Made by a program: the position numbers and the translations under genes. Of a DNA stretch of 64,000 nt, positions 18,802-27,637 are shown piece after piece; position 1 is the first letter of the stretch; the number at the start of each line of letters is the position of its first letter. The notes beneath the pieces are model-generated. The model did not search any database, was not told where the DNA came from, and was given only the letters and a program-made list of their open reading frames with translations. The stretch spans positions 930,001 to 994,000 of the forward strand of contig NZ_QMEY01000001.1 in NCBI RefSeq assembly GCF_003315795.1. Direction: 5' to 3'. Source of the stretch: Spongiactinospora rosea (GTDB taxonomy: Bacteria; Actinomycetota; Actinomycetes; Streptosporangiales; Streptosporangiaceae).

Positions 18802-19506
18802 TTGACCGCACATGGCCTGATCGACACGACGGAGATGTACCTCCGGACGATCTACGAGTTGGAAGAGGAGGGGATCGTCCCTCTTCGCGCGCGCATCGCC
18901 GAGCGGCTGCAGCAGAGCGGGCCGACGGTCAGCCAGACGGTCGCGCGCATGGAGCGCGACGGCCTCGTGCGCGTCGAAGGCGACCGCCACCTGACGATGA
19001 CCGAGCTGGGCCGCACCCTGGCCATGCGCGTGATGCGCAAGCACCGGCTCGCGGAGTGCCTGCTCACCCAGGTGATCGGGCTGCCCTGGGAGGAGGTCCA
19101 CGTCGAGGCGTGCCGCTGGGAGCACGTGATGTCGGAGTCCGTCGAGGCCAGGCTGGTCACGCTGCTCAACAAGCCGACGGTCTGCCCGCACGGCAACCCC
19201 ATCCCCGGCCTTGAGGAACTGGGGGTCAGCGACTCGGTTCTGGTCGACGACGATGCCATGCTGGCGATGTCCGACCTCGCGGGCGCGCGTGACATGGCGG
19301 TCGTGGTGCGACGAATTAGCGAACAAGTGCAAAGCGATCCTGCTGTGATGCTTAAACTCAAGCAAGTTGGGATACAACCCGGACGCGAGGTGACGCTCGC
19401 GGCGAGCGACGACGGTGTGCGGGTGACAGGTGACGATCAGGCTGACAACACGAGCGCGGAGCTGCCACGTGAGGTCGCCGCGCATGTTTTTGTCGCAAAG
19501 CGCTGA
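18802..19506 (+). CDS. ideR: Iron-dependent repressor IdeR/DtxR
   Basis: A 234-residue DtxR-family regulator very close to mycobacterial IdeR. The helix-turn-helix includes RIAERLQQSGPTVSQTV. All metal ligands are present: Met12, Cys104, Glu107 and His108 for the primary site (IdeR numbering plus two), and His81, Glu85 and His100 for the ancillary site. An SH3-like domain ends the protein. It represses iron-uptake genes when iron is plentiful. The TTG at 18802 is chosen because the family begins TxxGLIDTTEMYLR and GGGAGGAG lies just upstream. Confidence 0.93.
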   Translation: MTAHGLIDTTEMYLRTIYELEEEGIVPLRARIAERLQQSGPTVSQTVARMERDGLVRVEGDRHLTMTELGRTLAMRVMRKHRLAECLLTQVIGLPWEEVHVEACRWEHVMSESVEARLVTLLNKPTVCPHGNPIPGLEELGVSDSVLVDDDAMLAMSDLAGARDMAVVVRRISEQVQSDPAVMLKLKQVGIQPGREVTLAASDDGVRVTGDDQADNTSAELPREVAAHVFVAKR

Positions 19507-19576
19507 TCGCCGCGCGGCTGCTTGGTTGAATCCCTCCAGGGAGACTCCCTACTGCTCGATCAACGCAGGAGCATCC

Positions 19577-19627
19577 GTGGTTCGCTACCCGCACGACCAC
19601 CCGTACGAGGTGGTGATCGCCGGATGA
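19577..19627 (+). CDS. Tiny leader ORF coupled to the SpoIIE-type phosphatase
   Basis: A 16-codon ORF (MVRYPHDHPYEVVIAG) starts at a GTG with AGGAG five bases upstream, better than any site before the next gene. Its TGA overlaps the ATG of the phosphatase gene (ATGA), so ribosomes finishing it could start the phosphatase. Just upstream, TCCCT, AGGGA and TCCCT lie in a row and the middle segment could pair with either side. Expression is inferred from these signals only. Confidence 0.5.
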   Translation: MVRYPHDHPYEVVIAG

Positions 19628-21855
19628 AACGCTGGGGGGATCTCTCGCAGGACGCCGCGGACCACCTCTCGCCCGCGTCGGTCCTCGACCACGCGGAGAT
19701 GGCCGTCGTGGTCACCGACCGGTTCAGCAACCTCCTCTACTGGAACCCGTTCGCCGAAAAGCTGTTCGGGCGGCCCAGCAGGCCGGCCGGGTCCCGCGAT
19801 CCGGAAGCCCTGTCCATGGGCATCATGGAGAAGGACCACCCGCTGGCCGTCGAGCTGGCCAAGCACGTGCTGCGCGGGGGCGTCTGGGAGGGCACCTTCG
19901 ACGTCACCCGCTCCGACGGCACGATGATCTACGTCAGGGCGCAGGCCGTGCCGCTGCGGCACTCCTCCGGGTCGGTCACCGGCATCGTGATCACCGCCCG
20001 CGAGGCGATGCGCAGCAACGAGCGGGAGAAGGACCGCTTCGGCCTGCTGGAGCGCATCGGCGAGCGGCTGGCCGGGTCCCTGTACGTCGAGGAGACCCTC
20101 AAGCGCGTCGCCGACATGCTTGTCCCGCAGTTCGCCGACCACTGCTTCATCGAGCTGATGGAGAACGACCGGCTGATCCGCAGGGTGTCCACCCACGTCC
20201 AGAACTGGACCCCGCCGCCGGACAGCTGGCGCCCGGTCGGCGCGGAGATCCACTACCCGGCCGGCCACTACGCCGAGTCGGCGATGCGCCGCCAGGAGAC
20301 CATCCTGGTGGAGGACTTCTCGCAGGTCAGCTACCCGAGCGCGAGCGTGGCCAGCGCCAAGCTGTGCGGCGAGATCGGGATGACCTCGGCCATCGTCGCC
20401 CCGCTGTGCGTGCGCGGCGAGATCCTGGGCCTGATGTACCTCGGCCTGTCCAACCTCACCGACCGGCGCAACCCGCACTACGACGCCTTCGACCGCGACT
20501 TCGTCGGGGCCATCGCCACCAGGGTCGCCCTGGCGGTGGACAACGCGCTGCTGTTCGAGGAGGAGCGGCACACCGCCGAGTCGTTCCAGAAGCACCTGCT
20601 GCCGCGCGCGCTGCCGCAGCTCGACGGCCTGCGGATCGCCGTGCGCTACTACCCGGCCGCCCCCCTCGCCTCACACGGCCAGGGCATCCAGACCCAGGTC
20701 GGCGGCGACTGGTACGACGTGATCCCGCTCTCGGCCGGACGGGTCGGCATCGTCATCGGCGACGTGGAGGGCCGCGGCGCGAAGGCCGCCGCGATCATGG
20801 GCCAGCTCCGCGCCGCGCTGCGCGCCTTCGCCCAGGACGACAAGTCGCCCGCCGACATCCTGGCCAGGCTGGACGAATGGACCCGCCTGGTGGCCACCCC
20901 CGAGCCGGGCCCCGGCGGTGACGACATCGCCGTGTCACCCATCGTGACCTGCCAGTACATGGTCTACGACGCGTGGTCGCGCACGCTCTCCTTCGCCAAC
21001 GCCGGACACGCACCCCCGCTGCTGCTGATCGACGGCACCTGCCAGGAGCTGGACATCCACGAGGTGGGCCAGCCGCTCGGCGTCCATGCCAAGGGCATCC
21101 ACGCCGACCTCGTCTACAAGGAGGAGACCCGCACGCTGCCGCCGGGCGCGTCGCTGCTCCTCTACACCGACGGCCTGGTGGACCGCCGCCCCACCCGCGA
21201 CGCCGACGGCACGATCCCCAGCCAGGAGGAAAACCTCCAGCTCCTGTGCGACAAGCTCGCCAAGATCGGCGACATCTCGGTGGAGGAGCTGGCCGACGCG
21301 GCGACCGTCGCCGTCCCCGGCGAGATCGACGACGACATGGCCATCCTGGTCATCCGCTCCAGCCCGGCCGATCTCGAAGTCGAGGAGCGCACCTTCCCGG
21401 CCCAGCCGATCATGGTCGGTGAGGCCCGCCGGATGGCCGCCGAGGCGTTCTCCGGGTGGAACGTGCCGGAGGAGCGCGCCGAGCTGGCCTGCCTGCTGGT
21501 CTCCGAGGTGGTCACCAACGTCGTGCTGCACGCGGCCACCGCCTCGGTGCCGCGCCGCGAGCTGACCATGGACGGGCCGCCGATCCCCTTCGACGAGTCG
21601 TGGGACCTCCCGGGCCTTGAGGAGGAAGCGGTCGGCGAGAAGGAGTTCACCCTCCGGCTGCGCCGCGGCGGCGAGTCGGTCTGGGTCGAGGTGTTCGACC
21701 AGGACCTCCGGCTGCCGCGCATCCGCAGCGCGGGCGAGAACGACGAGGGCGGCCGCGGCCTCTACCTCGTCGACCAGCTCGCCAGCCGGTGGGGCTCACG
21801 CCCCACCCAGGAGGGCAAGGCGGTGTGGTTCGAGATCCCCACCCGGCGCCGCTAG
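19624..21855 (+). CDS. PAS-GAF-SpoIIE phosphatase with C-terminal histidine-kinase-like ATPase domain
   Basis: A 743-residue soluble signalling protein. The order is PAS (about 20-125), GAF (about 145-290), a PP2C/SpoIIE phosphatase (about 310-530) with GGDWYDVI, GDVEGRGAKAAA and DDDMAILV metal-binding motifs, and an RsbW-like HATPase domain (about 550-740) with a long insert and GRGLYLVDQLA. This layout combines both activities of a partner-switching module, dephosphorylating an anti-sigma antagonist and binding or phosphorylating one. The PAS and GAF domains presumably sense a ligand or redox state. Its start overlaps a tiny leader ORF. Confidence 0.9.
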   Translation: MKRWGDLSQDAADHLSPASVLDHAEMAVVVTDRFSNLLYWNPFAEKLFGRPSRPAGSRDPEALSMGIMEKDHPLAVELAKHVLRGGVWEGTFDVTRSDGTMIYVRAQAVPLRHSSGSVTGIVITAREAMRSNEREKDRFGLLERIGERLAGSLYVEETLKRVADMLVPQFADHCFIELMENDRLIRRVSTHVQNWTPPPDSWRPVGAEIHYPAGHYAESAMRRQETILVEDFSQVSYPSASVASAKLCGEIGMTSAIVAPLCVRGEILGLMYLGLSNLTDRRNPHYDAFDRDFVGAIATRVALAVDNALLFEEERHTAESFQKHLLPRALPQLDGLRIAVRYYPAAPLASHGQGIQTQVGGDWYDVIPLSAGRVGIVIGDVEGRGAKAAAIMGQLRAALRAFAQDDKSPADILARLDEWTRLVATPEPGPGGDDIAVSPIVTCQYMVYDAWSRTLSFANAGHAPPLLLIDGTCQELDIHEVGQPLGVHAKGIHADLVYKEETRTLPPGASLLLYTDGLVDRRPTRDADGTIPSQEENLQLLCDKLAKIGDISVEELADAATVAVPGEIDDDMAILVIRSSPADLEVEERTFPAQPIMVGEARRMAAEAFSGWNVPEERAELACLLVSEVVTNVVLHAATASVPRRELTMDGPPIPFDESWDLPGLEEEAVGEKEFTLRLRRGGESVWVEVFDQDLRLPRIRSAGENDEGGRGLYLVDQLASRWGSRPTQEGKAVWFEIPTRRR

Positions 21856-21891
21856 CGGCGCGCTCGGGCCCTTCACGGCGGCCGGGCGGGC

Positions 21892-22059
21892 TCAGCGGAA
21901 GGTCTGGGTCCAGATGGCCAGCACGACGATGATGAACACGATCATGACGCCGCCGTAGGCGACCGGGCCCAGGCGCAGCGCCCGGCGCACCCGATTGAGG
22001 CCCCAGGCGAACAGCAGCGCCAGGAAGGCCAGCAGGATGAGACCGCTGTCGATCGCCAC
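21892..22059 (-). CDS. 55-residue two-helix membrane protein
   Basis: From the GTG at 22059 the frame encodes 55 residues with two hydrophobic helices (about 5-20 and 34-51) separated by a basic loop NRVRRALR. A CATACT hexamer lies exactly six bases before the GTG, so it is probably translated from a leaderless mRNA. A much longer open frame upstream is a shadow of the YibE/F gene. Function unknown. Confidence 0.65.
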   Translation of the reverse strand: MAIDSGLILLAFLALLFAWGLNRVRRALRLGPVAYGGVMIVFIIVVLAIWTQTFR

Positions 22060-22204
22060 ACGACCAGTATGCGCCCTCCCGGCCGCCTGTGCGGGAAATC
22101 CGGGGCCGCCGGCCGCCGTCCGGTCGTGGTGAATCGGTCCGAAGTGGGACGCCCGGTGTGGTACTTCTCTAGTCCGAGAGCTAGGGAGGGCCTTCCACCG
22201 GATC

Positions 22205-23500
22205 ATGGGCGCTGACCATTCGCACGGCCCCGCCGTGCCCGCTTCCCGTGGCGCGGTGATCGCCACCCTGTCCGTGATCGTCCCGCTGGCGGTGGCCACG
22301 CTCGCCGCGCTGTTCTGGCTCTGGCCGGGCGGCTCCGGCGGCGTCGTACCCGAGGCGGGTCCAGCGCCCGAGCGGGTGACCGGGACGATCGCCGCCATCA
22401 CACTGAAGCCCTGCCTGGAGGAGCCGCCGCCCGACGGGCAGGCGGCCGGGCAGCAGCCCGCGCCCGACCCGGCCACCTGCGGCGACGCCGCAGTCGAACT
22501 GACCGGAGGGCCGCAGCGGGGCGAGAGCGTCACCGTGGCGCTGCCCAGCGGGCCGGGCGCGCAGGTCTTCGCGGCGGGCGACGCCATCGTGCTCCTCTAC
22601 ACGCCCGGCGACGAGAAACTGGGCGCCTCGCCGTACCAGATCTCCGACCACGACCGTTCGCTGCCGCTCGGGTTGCTGGGCGCGGCGTTCGCGCTGGCGG
22701 TGATCGCCTTCGGCCGGTGGCGCGGGGTGAGCGCGCTGGCCGGGCTGGCGATCACGTTCGTGCTGCTGTTGCTGTTCGTCATCCCGGCGATCCTGGAGGG
22801 GCGTCCGCCGCTGCTGGTGGCCATCATCGGGGCGGCGGCGATCATGCTGACCGTGCTGTACCTCACGCACGGGTTCAGTGTGCGCACCTCCATGGCCGTC
22901 ATGGGCACACTGCTCAGCCTGAGCCTGACGGGCGTGCTCGCGTCGGTGTCGATCGGGATCGCCAACCTCAACGGGATCACCGACGAAAGCTCGTTCAACC
23001 TGGACATGAGCCTCCAGATCAACACCCAGGGGCTGCTGCTGGCCAGCATCATCATCGGCTCGCTCGGCGTGCTCGACGACGTCACCGTCACCCAGGCGGT
23101 CACGGTCGCCGAACTCGCGCATGCCAACCCCGGCTACACCGTGCGGCAGCTCTACCGCGCCGGGGCGCGGGTCGGCCGCGCGCACATCGCCTCGGTGATC
23201 AACACCATCATCCTCGCGTACGCGGGGGCGTCGCTGCCGTTGCTGCTGCTCATCAGCGTCGGCCGGCAGCCACTCGGCGACATCGTCAACACCCCGGTCA
23301 TCATGCAGGAGATCGTCCGCAGCGTGGTCGGCACCATCGGGCTGATCGCCGCCGTACCGATCACCACGGCCCTCGCCGCCTTCACCGCCACCCGGCGCGC
23401 GGCAACAGCGGACCATGACGAACGCGACCACCACCGGCACGTCCCCCGGTCCGCCCGGCACCGCCGCGTCGGCAACGACGAGCTCACCCGGAGGCCATAG
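22205..23500 (+). CDS. YibE/F-family membrane protein
   Basis: A 431-residue protein. One helix near the N terminus (about 17-40) is followed by an extracytoplasmic beta-like domain of roughly 100 residues (including VTGTIAAITLKPC) and then about seven helices with the YibE/F pattern: FGRWRGVSALAGL, GVLDDVTVTQAVTV near residue 285 and NTIILAYAGASLPLLLL. The family is a conserved multi-spanning protein of unknown biochemical role. It stands alone and diverges from the 55-residue membrane protein. Confidence 0.88.
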   Translation: MGADHSHGPAVPASRGAVIATLSVIVPLAVATLAALFWLWPGGSGGVVPEAGPAPERVTGTIAAITLKPCLEEPPPDGQAAGQQPAPDPATCGDAAVELTGGPQRGESVTVALPSGPGAQVFAAGDAIVLLYTPGDEKLGASPYQISDHDRSLPLGLLGAAFALAVIAFGRWRGVSALAGLAITFVLLLLFVIPAILEGRPPLLVAIIGAAAIMLTVLYLTHGFSVRTSMAVMGTLLSLSLTGVLASVSIGIANLNGITDESSFNLDMSLQINTQGLLLASIIIGSLGVLDDVTVTQAVTVAELAHANPGYTVRQLYRAGARVGRAHIASVINTIILAYAGASLPLLLLISVGRQPLGDIVNTPVIMQEIVRSVVGTIGLIAAVPITTALAAFTATRRAATADHDERDHHRHVPRSARHRRVGNDELTRRP

Positions 23501-23568
23501 CGGGGAACCATTACTCTTCGAATATGATCGGTGACTCATGGTGCCGATTGGATGGGAGGGTTCACCGC

Positions 23569-24000
23569 ATGTCCGTGCGACGAATCGCAGGCAGGGCCGG
23601 TGCCGCGCTGGCGGCGGTCGTGCTGGCCGGCACGCTCGCCCCACCGGCCCAGGCGGAGGTCAAGGCGTACTTCGAGTTCGAGTATCCGCCGAACGCCGGC
23701 AAATGGGTCATCAAGCTCGTCGAGCCCGCCAAGATCCAGCACGCCAGAGACCTGCTGAGCGGCGCGACGAACGCCGACCCGCACGTCAAGGGCTGGATCG
23801 TGAAGGTCCGCGCGCCGCACAACGACAAGTGGAGCTGGCACTACGACCCGCACTCGATCACCTTCATCGCGCGCGGCAGCCGGTCCTGCGACGCGCCGCC
23901 GGCCGAGGTCGAACGGCGGCTCGCCGAGGTGGGCGACACCTTCCTGCCCGGTCGCATCTGGTGCCCGAGGCGGTCACGCATCCTGCGCGAGGTGCGCTGA
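23569..24000 (+). CDS. Secreted BP74-like domain protein
   Basis: A 143-residue protein with a Sec signal peptide ending near AQA-EV (about residue 29). The mature part matches the BP74 N-terminal domain style, first described in calmodulin-binding proteins: an FEFEY strand, KIQHARDLLSGA, VKGWIVK and WSWHYDPHSITF. Two cysteines near the end (SCDAPP and WCPRR) could form a disulfide. The ATG at 23569 follows GGGAGGG; the longer frame from 23524 would bury the signal peptide. Role unknown. Confidence 0.75.
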   Translation: MSVRRIAGRAGAALAAVVLAGTLAPPAQAEVKAYFEFEYPPNAGKWVIKLVEPAKIQHARDLLSGATNADPHVKGWIVKVRAPHNDKWSWHYDPHSITFIARGSRSCDAPPAEVERRLAEVGDTFLPGRIWCPRRSRILREVR

Positions 24001-24017
24001 GGCCCCGGGCGAGGCTT

Positions 24018-25169
24018 TCAGAAGCCGAAGGAGCGGCCGATGATCTCCTTCATGATCTCGGTGGTGCCGCCGTAGATGGTCTGCACCCGGCTGTCCAGCC
24101 ACGCCTTGGCGACCGGATACTCCTGCATGTAGCCGTAGCCGCCGTGGAGTTGCAGGCAGCGGTCGATGACCTTGTTCTGCAACTCGGTGGTCCACCACTT
24201 GGCCTTGGCCGCGTCCACGGCGTCGAGCCGCTCGGCGTTGAGCGCCAGGACGCACTTGTCCAGGTAGTGCCGGGCGATCTCCACCTCGGTGGCCAGCTCG
24301 GCGAGCACGAACCGGGTGTTCTGGAAGCCGCCCAGGTTGTGGCCGAACGCCTTACGCGTCCTGCAGTACTCGATCGTGCTCTCCAGCACGGTCTCGGCCG
24401 CGGCCACGCCCGCCACCGCGATGGACACCCGCTCCTGCGGGAGATTGCGCATGAGCTGGACGAACCCCTGGCCGTCCCGGTCGCCGAGCCGGTTGGCCAC
24501 CGGCACCCTGACGTTGTCGAAGTACAGCTCGGCGGTGTCCTGGGCGTGCATGCCGATCTTGTCCAGGTTGCGGCCCCGGGTGAAGCCGTCCATGCCGCGT
24601 TCCACCACCAGCAGCGTGGTCCCCTTGGCCCCGGCCGCCGGATCGGTCTTGGCGGCCACGATGACGAGGTCGGCGTTGATGCCGTTGGTGATGAAGGTCT
24701 TCTGGCCGTTGAGCACGTAGTGGTCCGCGCCCTCCGCCCTGATCGCGGTGGCCCGGATACCCTGCAGGTCACTGCCCGCGGCCGGTTCGGTCATCGCGAT
24801 GGCGGTCACCAGCTCGCCGGACACGAATCCGGGCATCCAGCGCTGCTTCTGTTCGTCGTTGGCCAGGCTAACCAGGTAGGGGGCCACGATGTCGTTGTGC
24901 AGGCCGAAGCCCAGCCCGGTGGCGCCGACCCTGATGATCTCCTCGACGATCACCATGTTGTAGCGGAAGTCGGTGATGCCCGCACCGCCGTACTCCTCGG
25001 GGATCGAGAAGCCGAACATGCCCAGCTCGCCGGCCTTCTTCCAGACCTCGCGGGGGACGATGCCGTCCTGCTCCCACTGGGCGTGGTGCGGCACGACCTC
25101 GCGGGCCAGGAAGTCTCTGACGGTCTCCTGGAAGAGCAGGTGTTCCTCGTCGTAGAGGTCACGTCGCAT
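24018..25169 (-). CDS. Acyl-CoA dehydrogenase
   Basis: A 383-residue FAD enzyme of the acyl-CoA dehydrogenase family, introducing the 2,3-double bond in acyl-CoA. Landmarks are EYGGAG, the FAD segment AMTEPAAGSDL, QKTFITNG, and the C-terminal YGGTTEIM with the Glu that acts as base in many members. The ATG is preceded on its strand by AGGAGG. A GAA-N5-TTC palindrome lies about 35 bases upstream and may be its operator. Chain-length preference cannot be read. Confidence 0.92.
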   Translation of the reverse strand: MRRDLYDEEHLLFQETVRDFLAREVVPHHAQWEQDGIVPREVWKKAGELGMFGFSIPEEYGGAGITDFRYNMVIVEEIIRVGATGLGFGLHNDIVAPYLVSLANDEQKQRWMPGFVSGELVTAIAMTEPAAGSDLQGIRATAIRAEGADHYVLNGQKTFITNGINADLVIVAAKTDPAAGAKGTTLLVVERGMDGFTRGRNLDKIGMHAQDTAELYFDNVRVPVANRLGDRDGQGFVQLMRNLPQERVSIAVAGVAAAETVLESTIEYCRTRKAFGHNLGGFQNTRFVLAELATEVEIARHYLDKCVLALNAERLDAVDAAKAKWWTTELQNKVIDRCLQLHGGYGYMQEYPVAKAWLDSRVQTIYGGTTEIMKEIIGRSFGF

Positions 25170-25202
25170 GGTTCGCCTCCTGTAAGCCCACTCCTGTCAA
25201 AC

Positions 25203-25215
25203 AGAATAGTGTTCT
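25203..25215. promoter_or_regulatory. Candidate operator of the acyl-CoA dehydrogenase gene
   Basis: AGAATAGTGTTCT is an inverted repeat (AGAA-N5-TTCT) 34 bases upstream of the acyl-CoA dehydrogenase ATG. On the coding strand GAACACTATTCTG aligns with GAACAATGCTCGG before the thiolase and GAACTTCATTCGG before the SDR-hydratase pair. Confidence 0.35.
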
Positions 25216-25333
25216 ACTCGCGGCGCGGTACAGGTCCCCGCGGACATCACAAGTGCGCCACAGTGCGGAAATCGAGCTCGGCGGCGTTCGCCCGCTCAGT
25301 ACGCTTTTCTGGGACTTGTGATCGGAGTGTGCG

Positions 25334-26638
25334 GTGAGCGGGTCGGGAGCAGGGCTGCGTAAGGCCATCCTCGTGTCGGCGTTAAGCCTGGTGGGCGGGG
25401 GCCTGTTCGCGATATCCAGTACCCCGGCCCAGGCCAACACGGTCGGCGTGGACCTGGACTACAACTGCACCGGAGGCATCGGCCAGGGCACGAAGCTGAG
25501 AGTTACGGTCACCGCCCCGACCACGATGACGGTCGGGCAGCCCATCGGGGTCAAGTGGAACATCGCCTACCATGACCAGACGGCGTTCACCTCCCCGAGC
25601 TATCTAGCGCCCCAGTCGAAGCTGTCCGCCAAGGGCGCTCTGCAGATAGAGGGGCCATGGAGTGGCAATACCTCGGCTGGAGGGTCGCTCGATCAGTGGG
25701 AGCTGAAGAAGGGGGACCGGCTCAAGCTGCCGTCGCTGGACACGGGTAAGGTAGGTGCCACCGAGCCGGGTGAGATCCGTATCACGCCGGGCGACCTGGT
25801 AGTGGACTTCACCCCGGCCGAGGGCGAGAAGGCCGTTGATGACGACGAACTCCCCCTTGGCGCCTATGAGGGTACTTGGCGTGACGTCGCTGGCCGAGAC
25901 GTGCACGAGACCACAGCGCGGAACGCCAGTGTCTCGCTCAAGTTCCTGGGCACCGGCGTGGACTTCATCACCGAAAAGGATCAGCAGCCGGGCAATCTCA
26001 AGCTTGAGGTCGATGGAGTAGTGCACGCTCCAGAAGTCGTTGACCCGCCGAAGGGCGGCGACGGGGCTCTGGACGATGGGCCCAAGGTGGGTGGCCACAG
26101 GCTGTGGAAGGTGCGCGATCTGTCGTACAACGAGCACACGGTCAAGGTCACTAACCTCGAAGACGGTAAGTCGGCTGTCGTGGACGCCTTCAGGGTGGTG
26201 ACTCCGAGGTTCGAGGCGCCGCCAGATGACTTCCGCTCGACCTGCAGCCCTGATCCGAAGAACGTGACTTTAACGATCAACATTGGCGAGAAGCCGCCGA
26301 CCACTCCGCCTCCGAACCCTGGCGACAACGGCAACAACAACGGTGGCCAGAACGGGAACGGCAATGGCAACGGTGGCCAGTCCACCGCCACCACCACTGC
26401 GACCGCCACCGTCACGGCGTCGCCGAGTCCGGTTCCCACCAATACCCGGACGGTGACCGCCACCGCTACCCCGCAGGTCCAGATCACCCCCGTTGGCGCA
26501 CCACAGACGGGGGAGTCGCCTGCGCCGCCCTCCGGCGGGGCGTTGATCGGGGCGGGGTCCGCGATGCTGGTGGGCGCGATCATGGGTGGTGTAGCGCTGC
26601 GCCGACGTAGGGCCGCGCACGCCGGAGCCGGGCGATGA
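25334..26638 (+). CDS. Surface-anchored protein with jelly-roll-like domain, likely sortase substrate
   Basis: A 434-residue secreted protein. Signal peptide to about residue 34 (AQA-NT), then a beta-rich domain (about 35-170) opening VDLDYNC, then a module about 175-295 (GTWRDVAGRDVHETTARNAS, LGTGVDFI, LKLEVDGV, YNEHTVKV) whose strand pattern resembles extracellular carbohydrate-binding jelly-roll domains. A Pro/Asn/Gly and Thr-rich stalk (320-395) follows. The C terminus is a sorting signal: APQTGE, a hydrophobic helix and RRRR. The middle uses codons such as CTA and ATA that are rare around it. The GTG has GGAG six bases upstream; the stop overlaps the sortase ATG. Confidence 0.78.
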   Translation: MSGSGAGLRKAILVSALSLVGGGLFAISSTPAQANTVGVDLDYNCTGGIGQGTKLRVTVTAPTTMTVGQPIGVKWNIAYHDQTAFTSPSYLAPQSKLSAKGALQIEGPWSGNTSAGGSLDQWELKKGDRLKLPSLDTGKVGATEPGEIRITPGDLVVDFTPAEGEKAVDDDELPLGAYEGTWRDVAGRDVHETTARNASVSLKFLGTGVDFITEKDQQPGNLKLEVDGVVHAPEVVDPPKGGDGALDDGPKVGGHRLWKVRDLSYNEHTVKVTNLEDGKSAVVDAFRVVTPRFEAPPDDFRSTCSPDPKNVTLTINIGEKPPTTPPPNPGDNGNNNGGQNGNGNGNGGQSTATTTATATVTASPSPVPTNTRTVTATATPQVQITPVGAPQTGESPAPPSGGALIGAGSAMLVGAIMGGVALRRRRAAHAGAGR

Positions 26639-27456
26639 CCCACCCGGCGCACCCCGGAGGTAAGGGGACCAAGGAGAAGCTGCGGGCGGCCGTTCTGCCC
26701 GCGGTGCTCGTGGCCGGGTCCCTCGGTGGGATCGCGGCGATCGTGGCCGGGCTGCTCACGTACCTCGCCCCGCCCATCGAGCCGGACCGGACGCAAGAAG
26801 GCGTCCTGGCCGCCGCCCCCGTGCCACAGCAGCAGGACCGGCCCGCCGCCGCCGACGTCGTTCAGCAGGCCGCCGAGCCCGCCGTGCTGCCCACGGTCGG
26901 GCCGGGCGGCCCCGGGGTGCCGCTGACCGCCGCAGAGCCCGCCGCCCCGCCGCCGATGCCGTCGCTCAAGCCCCCGCCGCCGGTCCGTACCGACGCGCGG
27001 ACCCGGCCGACGAAGATCTCCATCCCGGCCATCGGGGTCTCCGCCGGGCTCATGTCGCTCGGCGTCCAGAAGAACCGCGAGATCGCCGTCCCGCCGCTGA
27101 GCAAGCCCAAGCAGGCCGGGTGGTACCAGCACGGCCCGGTGCCCGGTCAGATCGGCCCGGCCGTGATCCTCGGCCATGTGAACAACCGGCAGGGCCCCGC
27201 CGTCTTCGCCCGCCTGCACCAGGTGAAGCGCGGGCAGAAGATCCGGATCACCCGGACGGACGGGAAGGTCCTGGAGTTCACCGTGGACGGCGTGGAGAAG
27301 ATCCGCAAGGCGCGGTTTCCCACGGCCCGGGTCTACAGCAACCTCAACGACGCCAGCCTGCGCGTGATCACCTGCGGCGGTATTTATGACCCCCGCAGGC
27401 ACAGCTATACGGACAACATCATCGTCTACGCGACGCTCTCCAAGCGGACCCGCTGA
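26635..27456 (+). CDS. Class F sortase
   Basis: A 273-residue transpeptidase. It has an N-terminal membrane anchor (about 17-46), a Pro/Ala-rich linker to about residue 120, then the sortase domain: ISIPAIGV, GHVN with the catalytic His, ITCGG with the catalytic Cys near residue 245, and Arg residues in DPRRHSY before TDNIIVYATL. Sortases cut a sorting signal and join the protein to a surface acceptor. The ATG overlaps the stop of the preceding surface protein (ATGA), so the two are translationally coupled and that protein is the obvious substrate. Confidence 0.88.
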   Translation: MTHPAHPGGKGTKEKLRAAVLPAVLVAGSLGGIAAIVAGLLTYLAPPIEPDRTQEGVLAAAPVPQQQDRPAAADVVQQAAEPAVLPTVGPGGPGVPLTAAEPAAPPPMPSLKPPPPVRTDARTRPTKISIPAIGVSAGLMSLGVQKNREIAVPPLSKPKQAGWYQHGPVPGQIGPAVILGHVNNRQGPAVFARLHQVKRGQKIRITRTDGKVLEFTVDGVEKIRKARFPTARVYSNLNDASLRVITCGGIYDPRRHSYTDNIIVYATLSKRTR

Positions 27457-27637
27457 GACGAGGCGATCACCGCTCGTGACGATCTACCGTTGCGAGACTG
27501 AATCTATGCCCGATTTCGGCATATGGGTGCAGATTCTCATCAACTATTCATAGGATCTGAGTCGAAACATCAGTAATGACTGGCATGCTGGTGCGCCTGT
27601 CGGCCCGGTAGACCGCATCGAAACGGAGAACGGGACA

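Noticed and set aside
24865..24873. AGGCTAACC, the core of an IdeR box
   Set aside because: It lies within the acyl-CoA dehydrogenase coding region; the outer arms do not match and no start is near.
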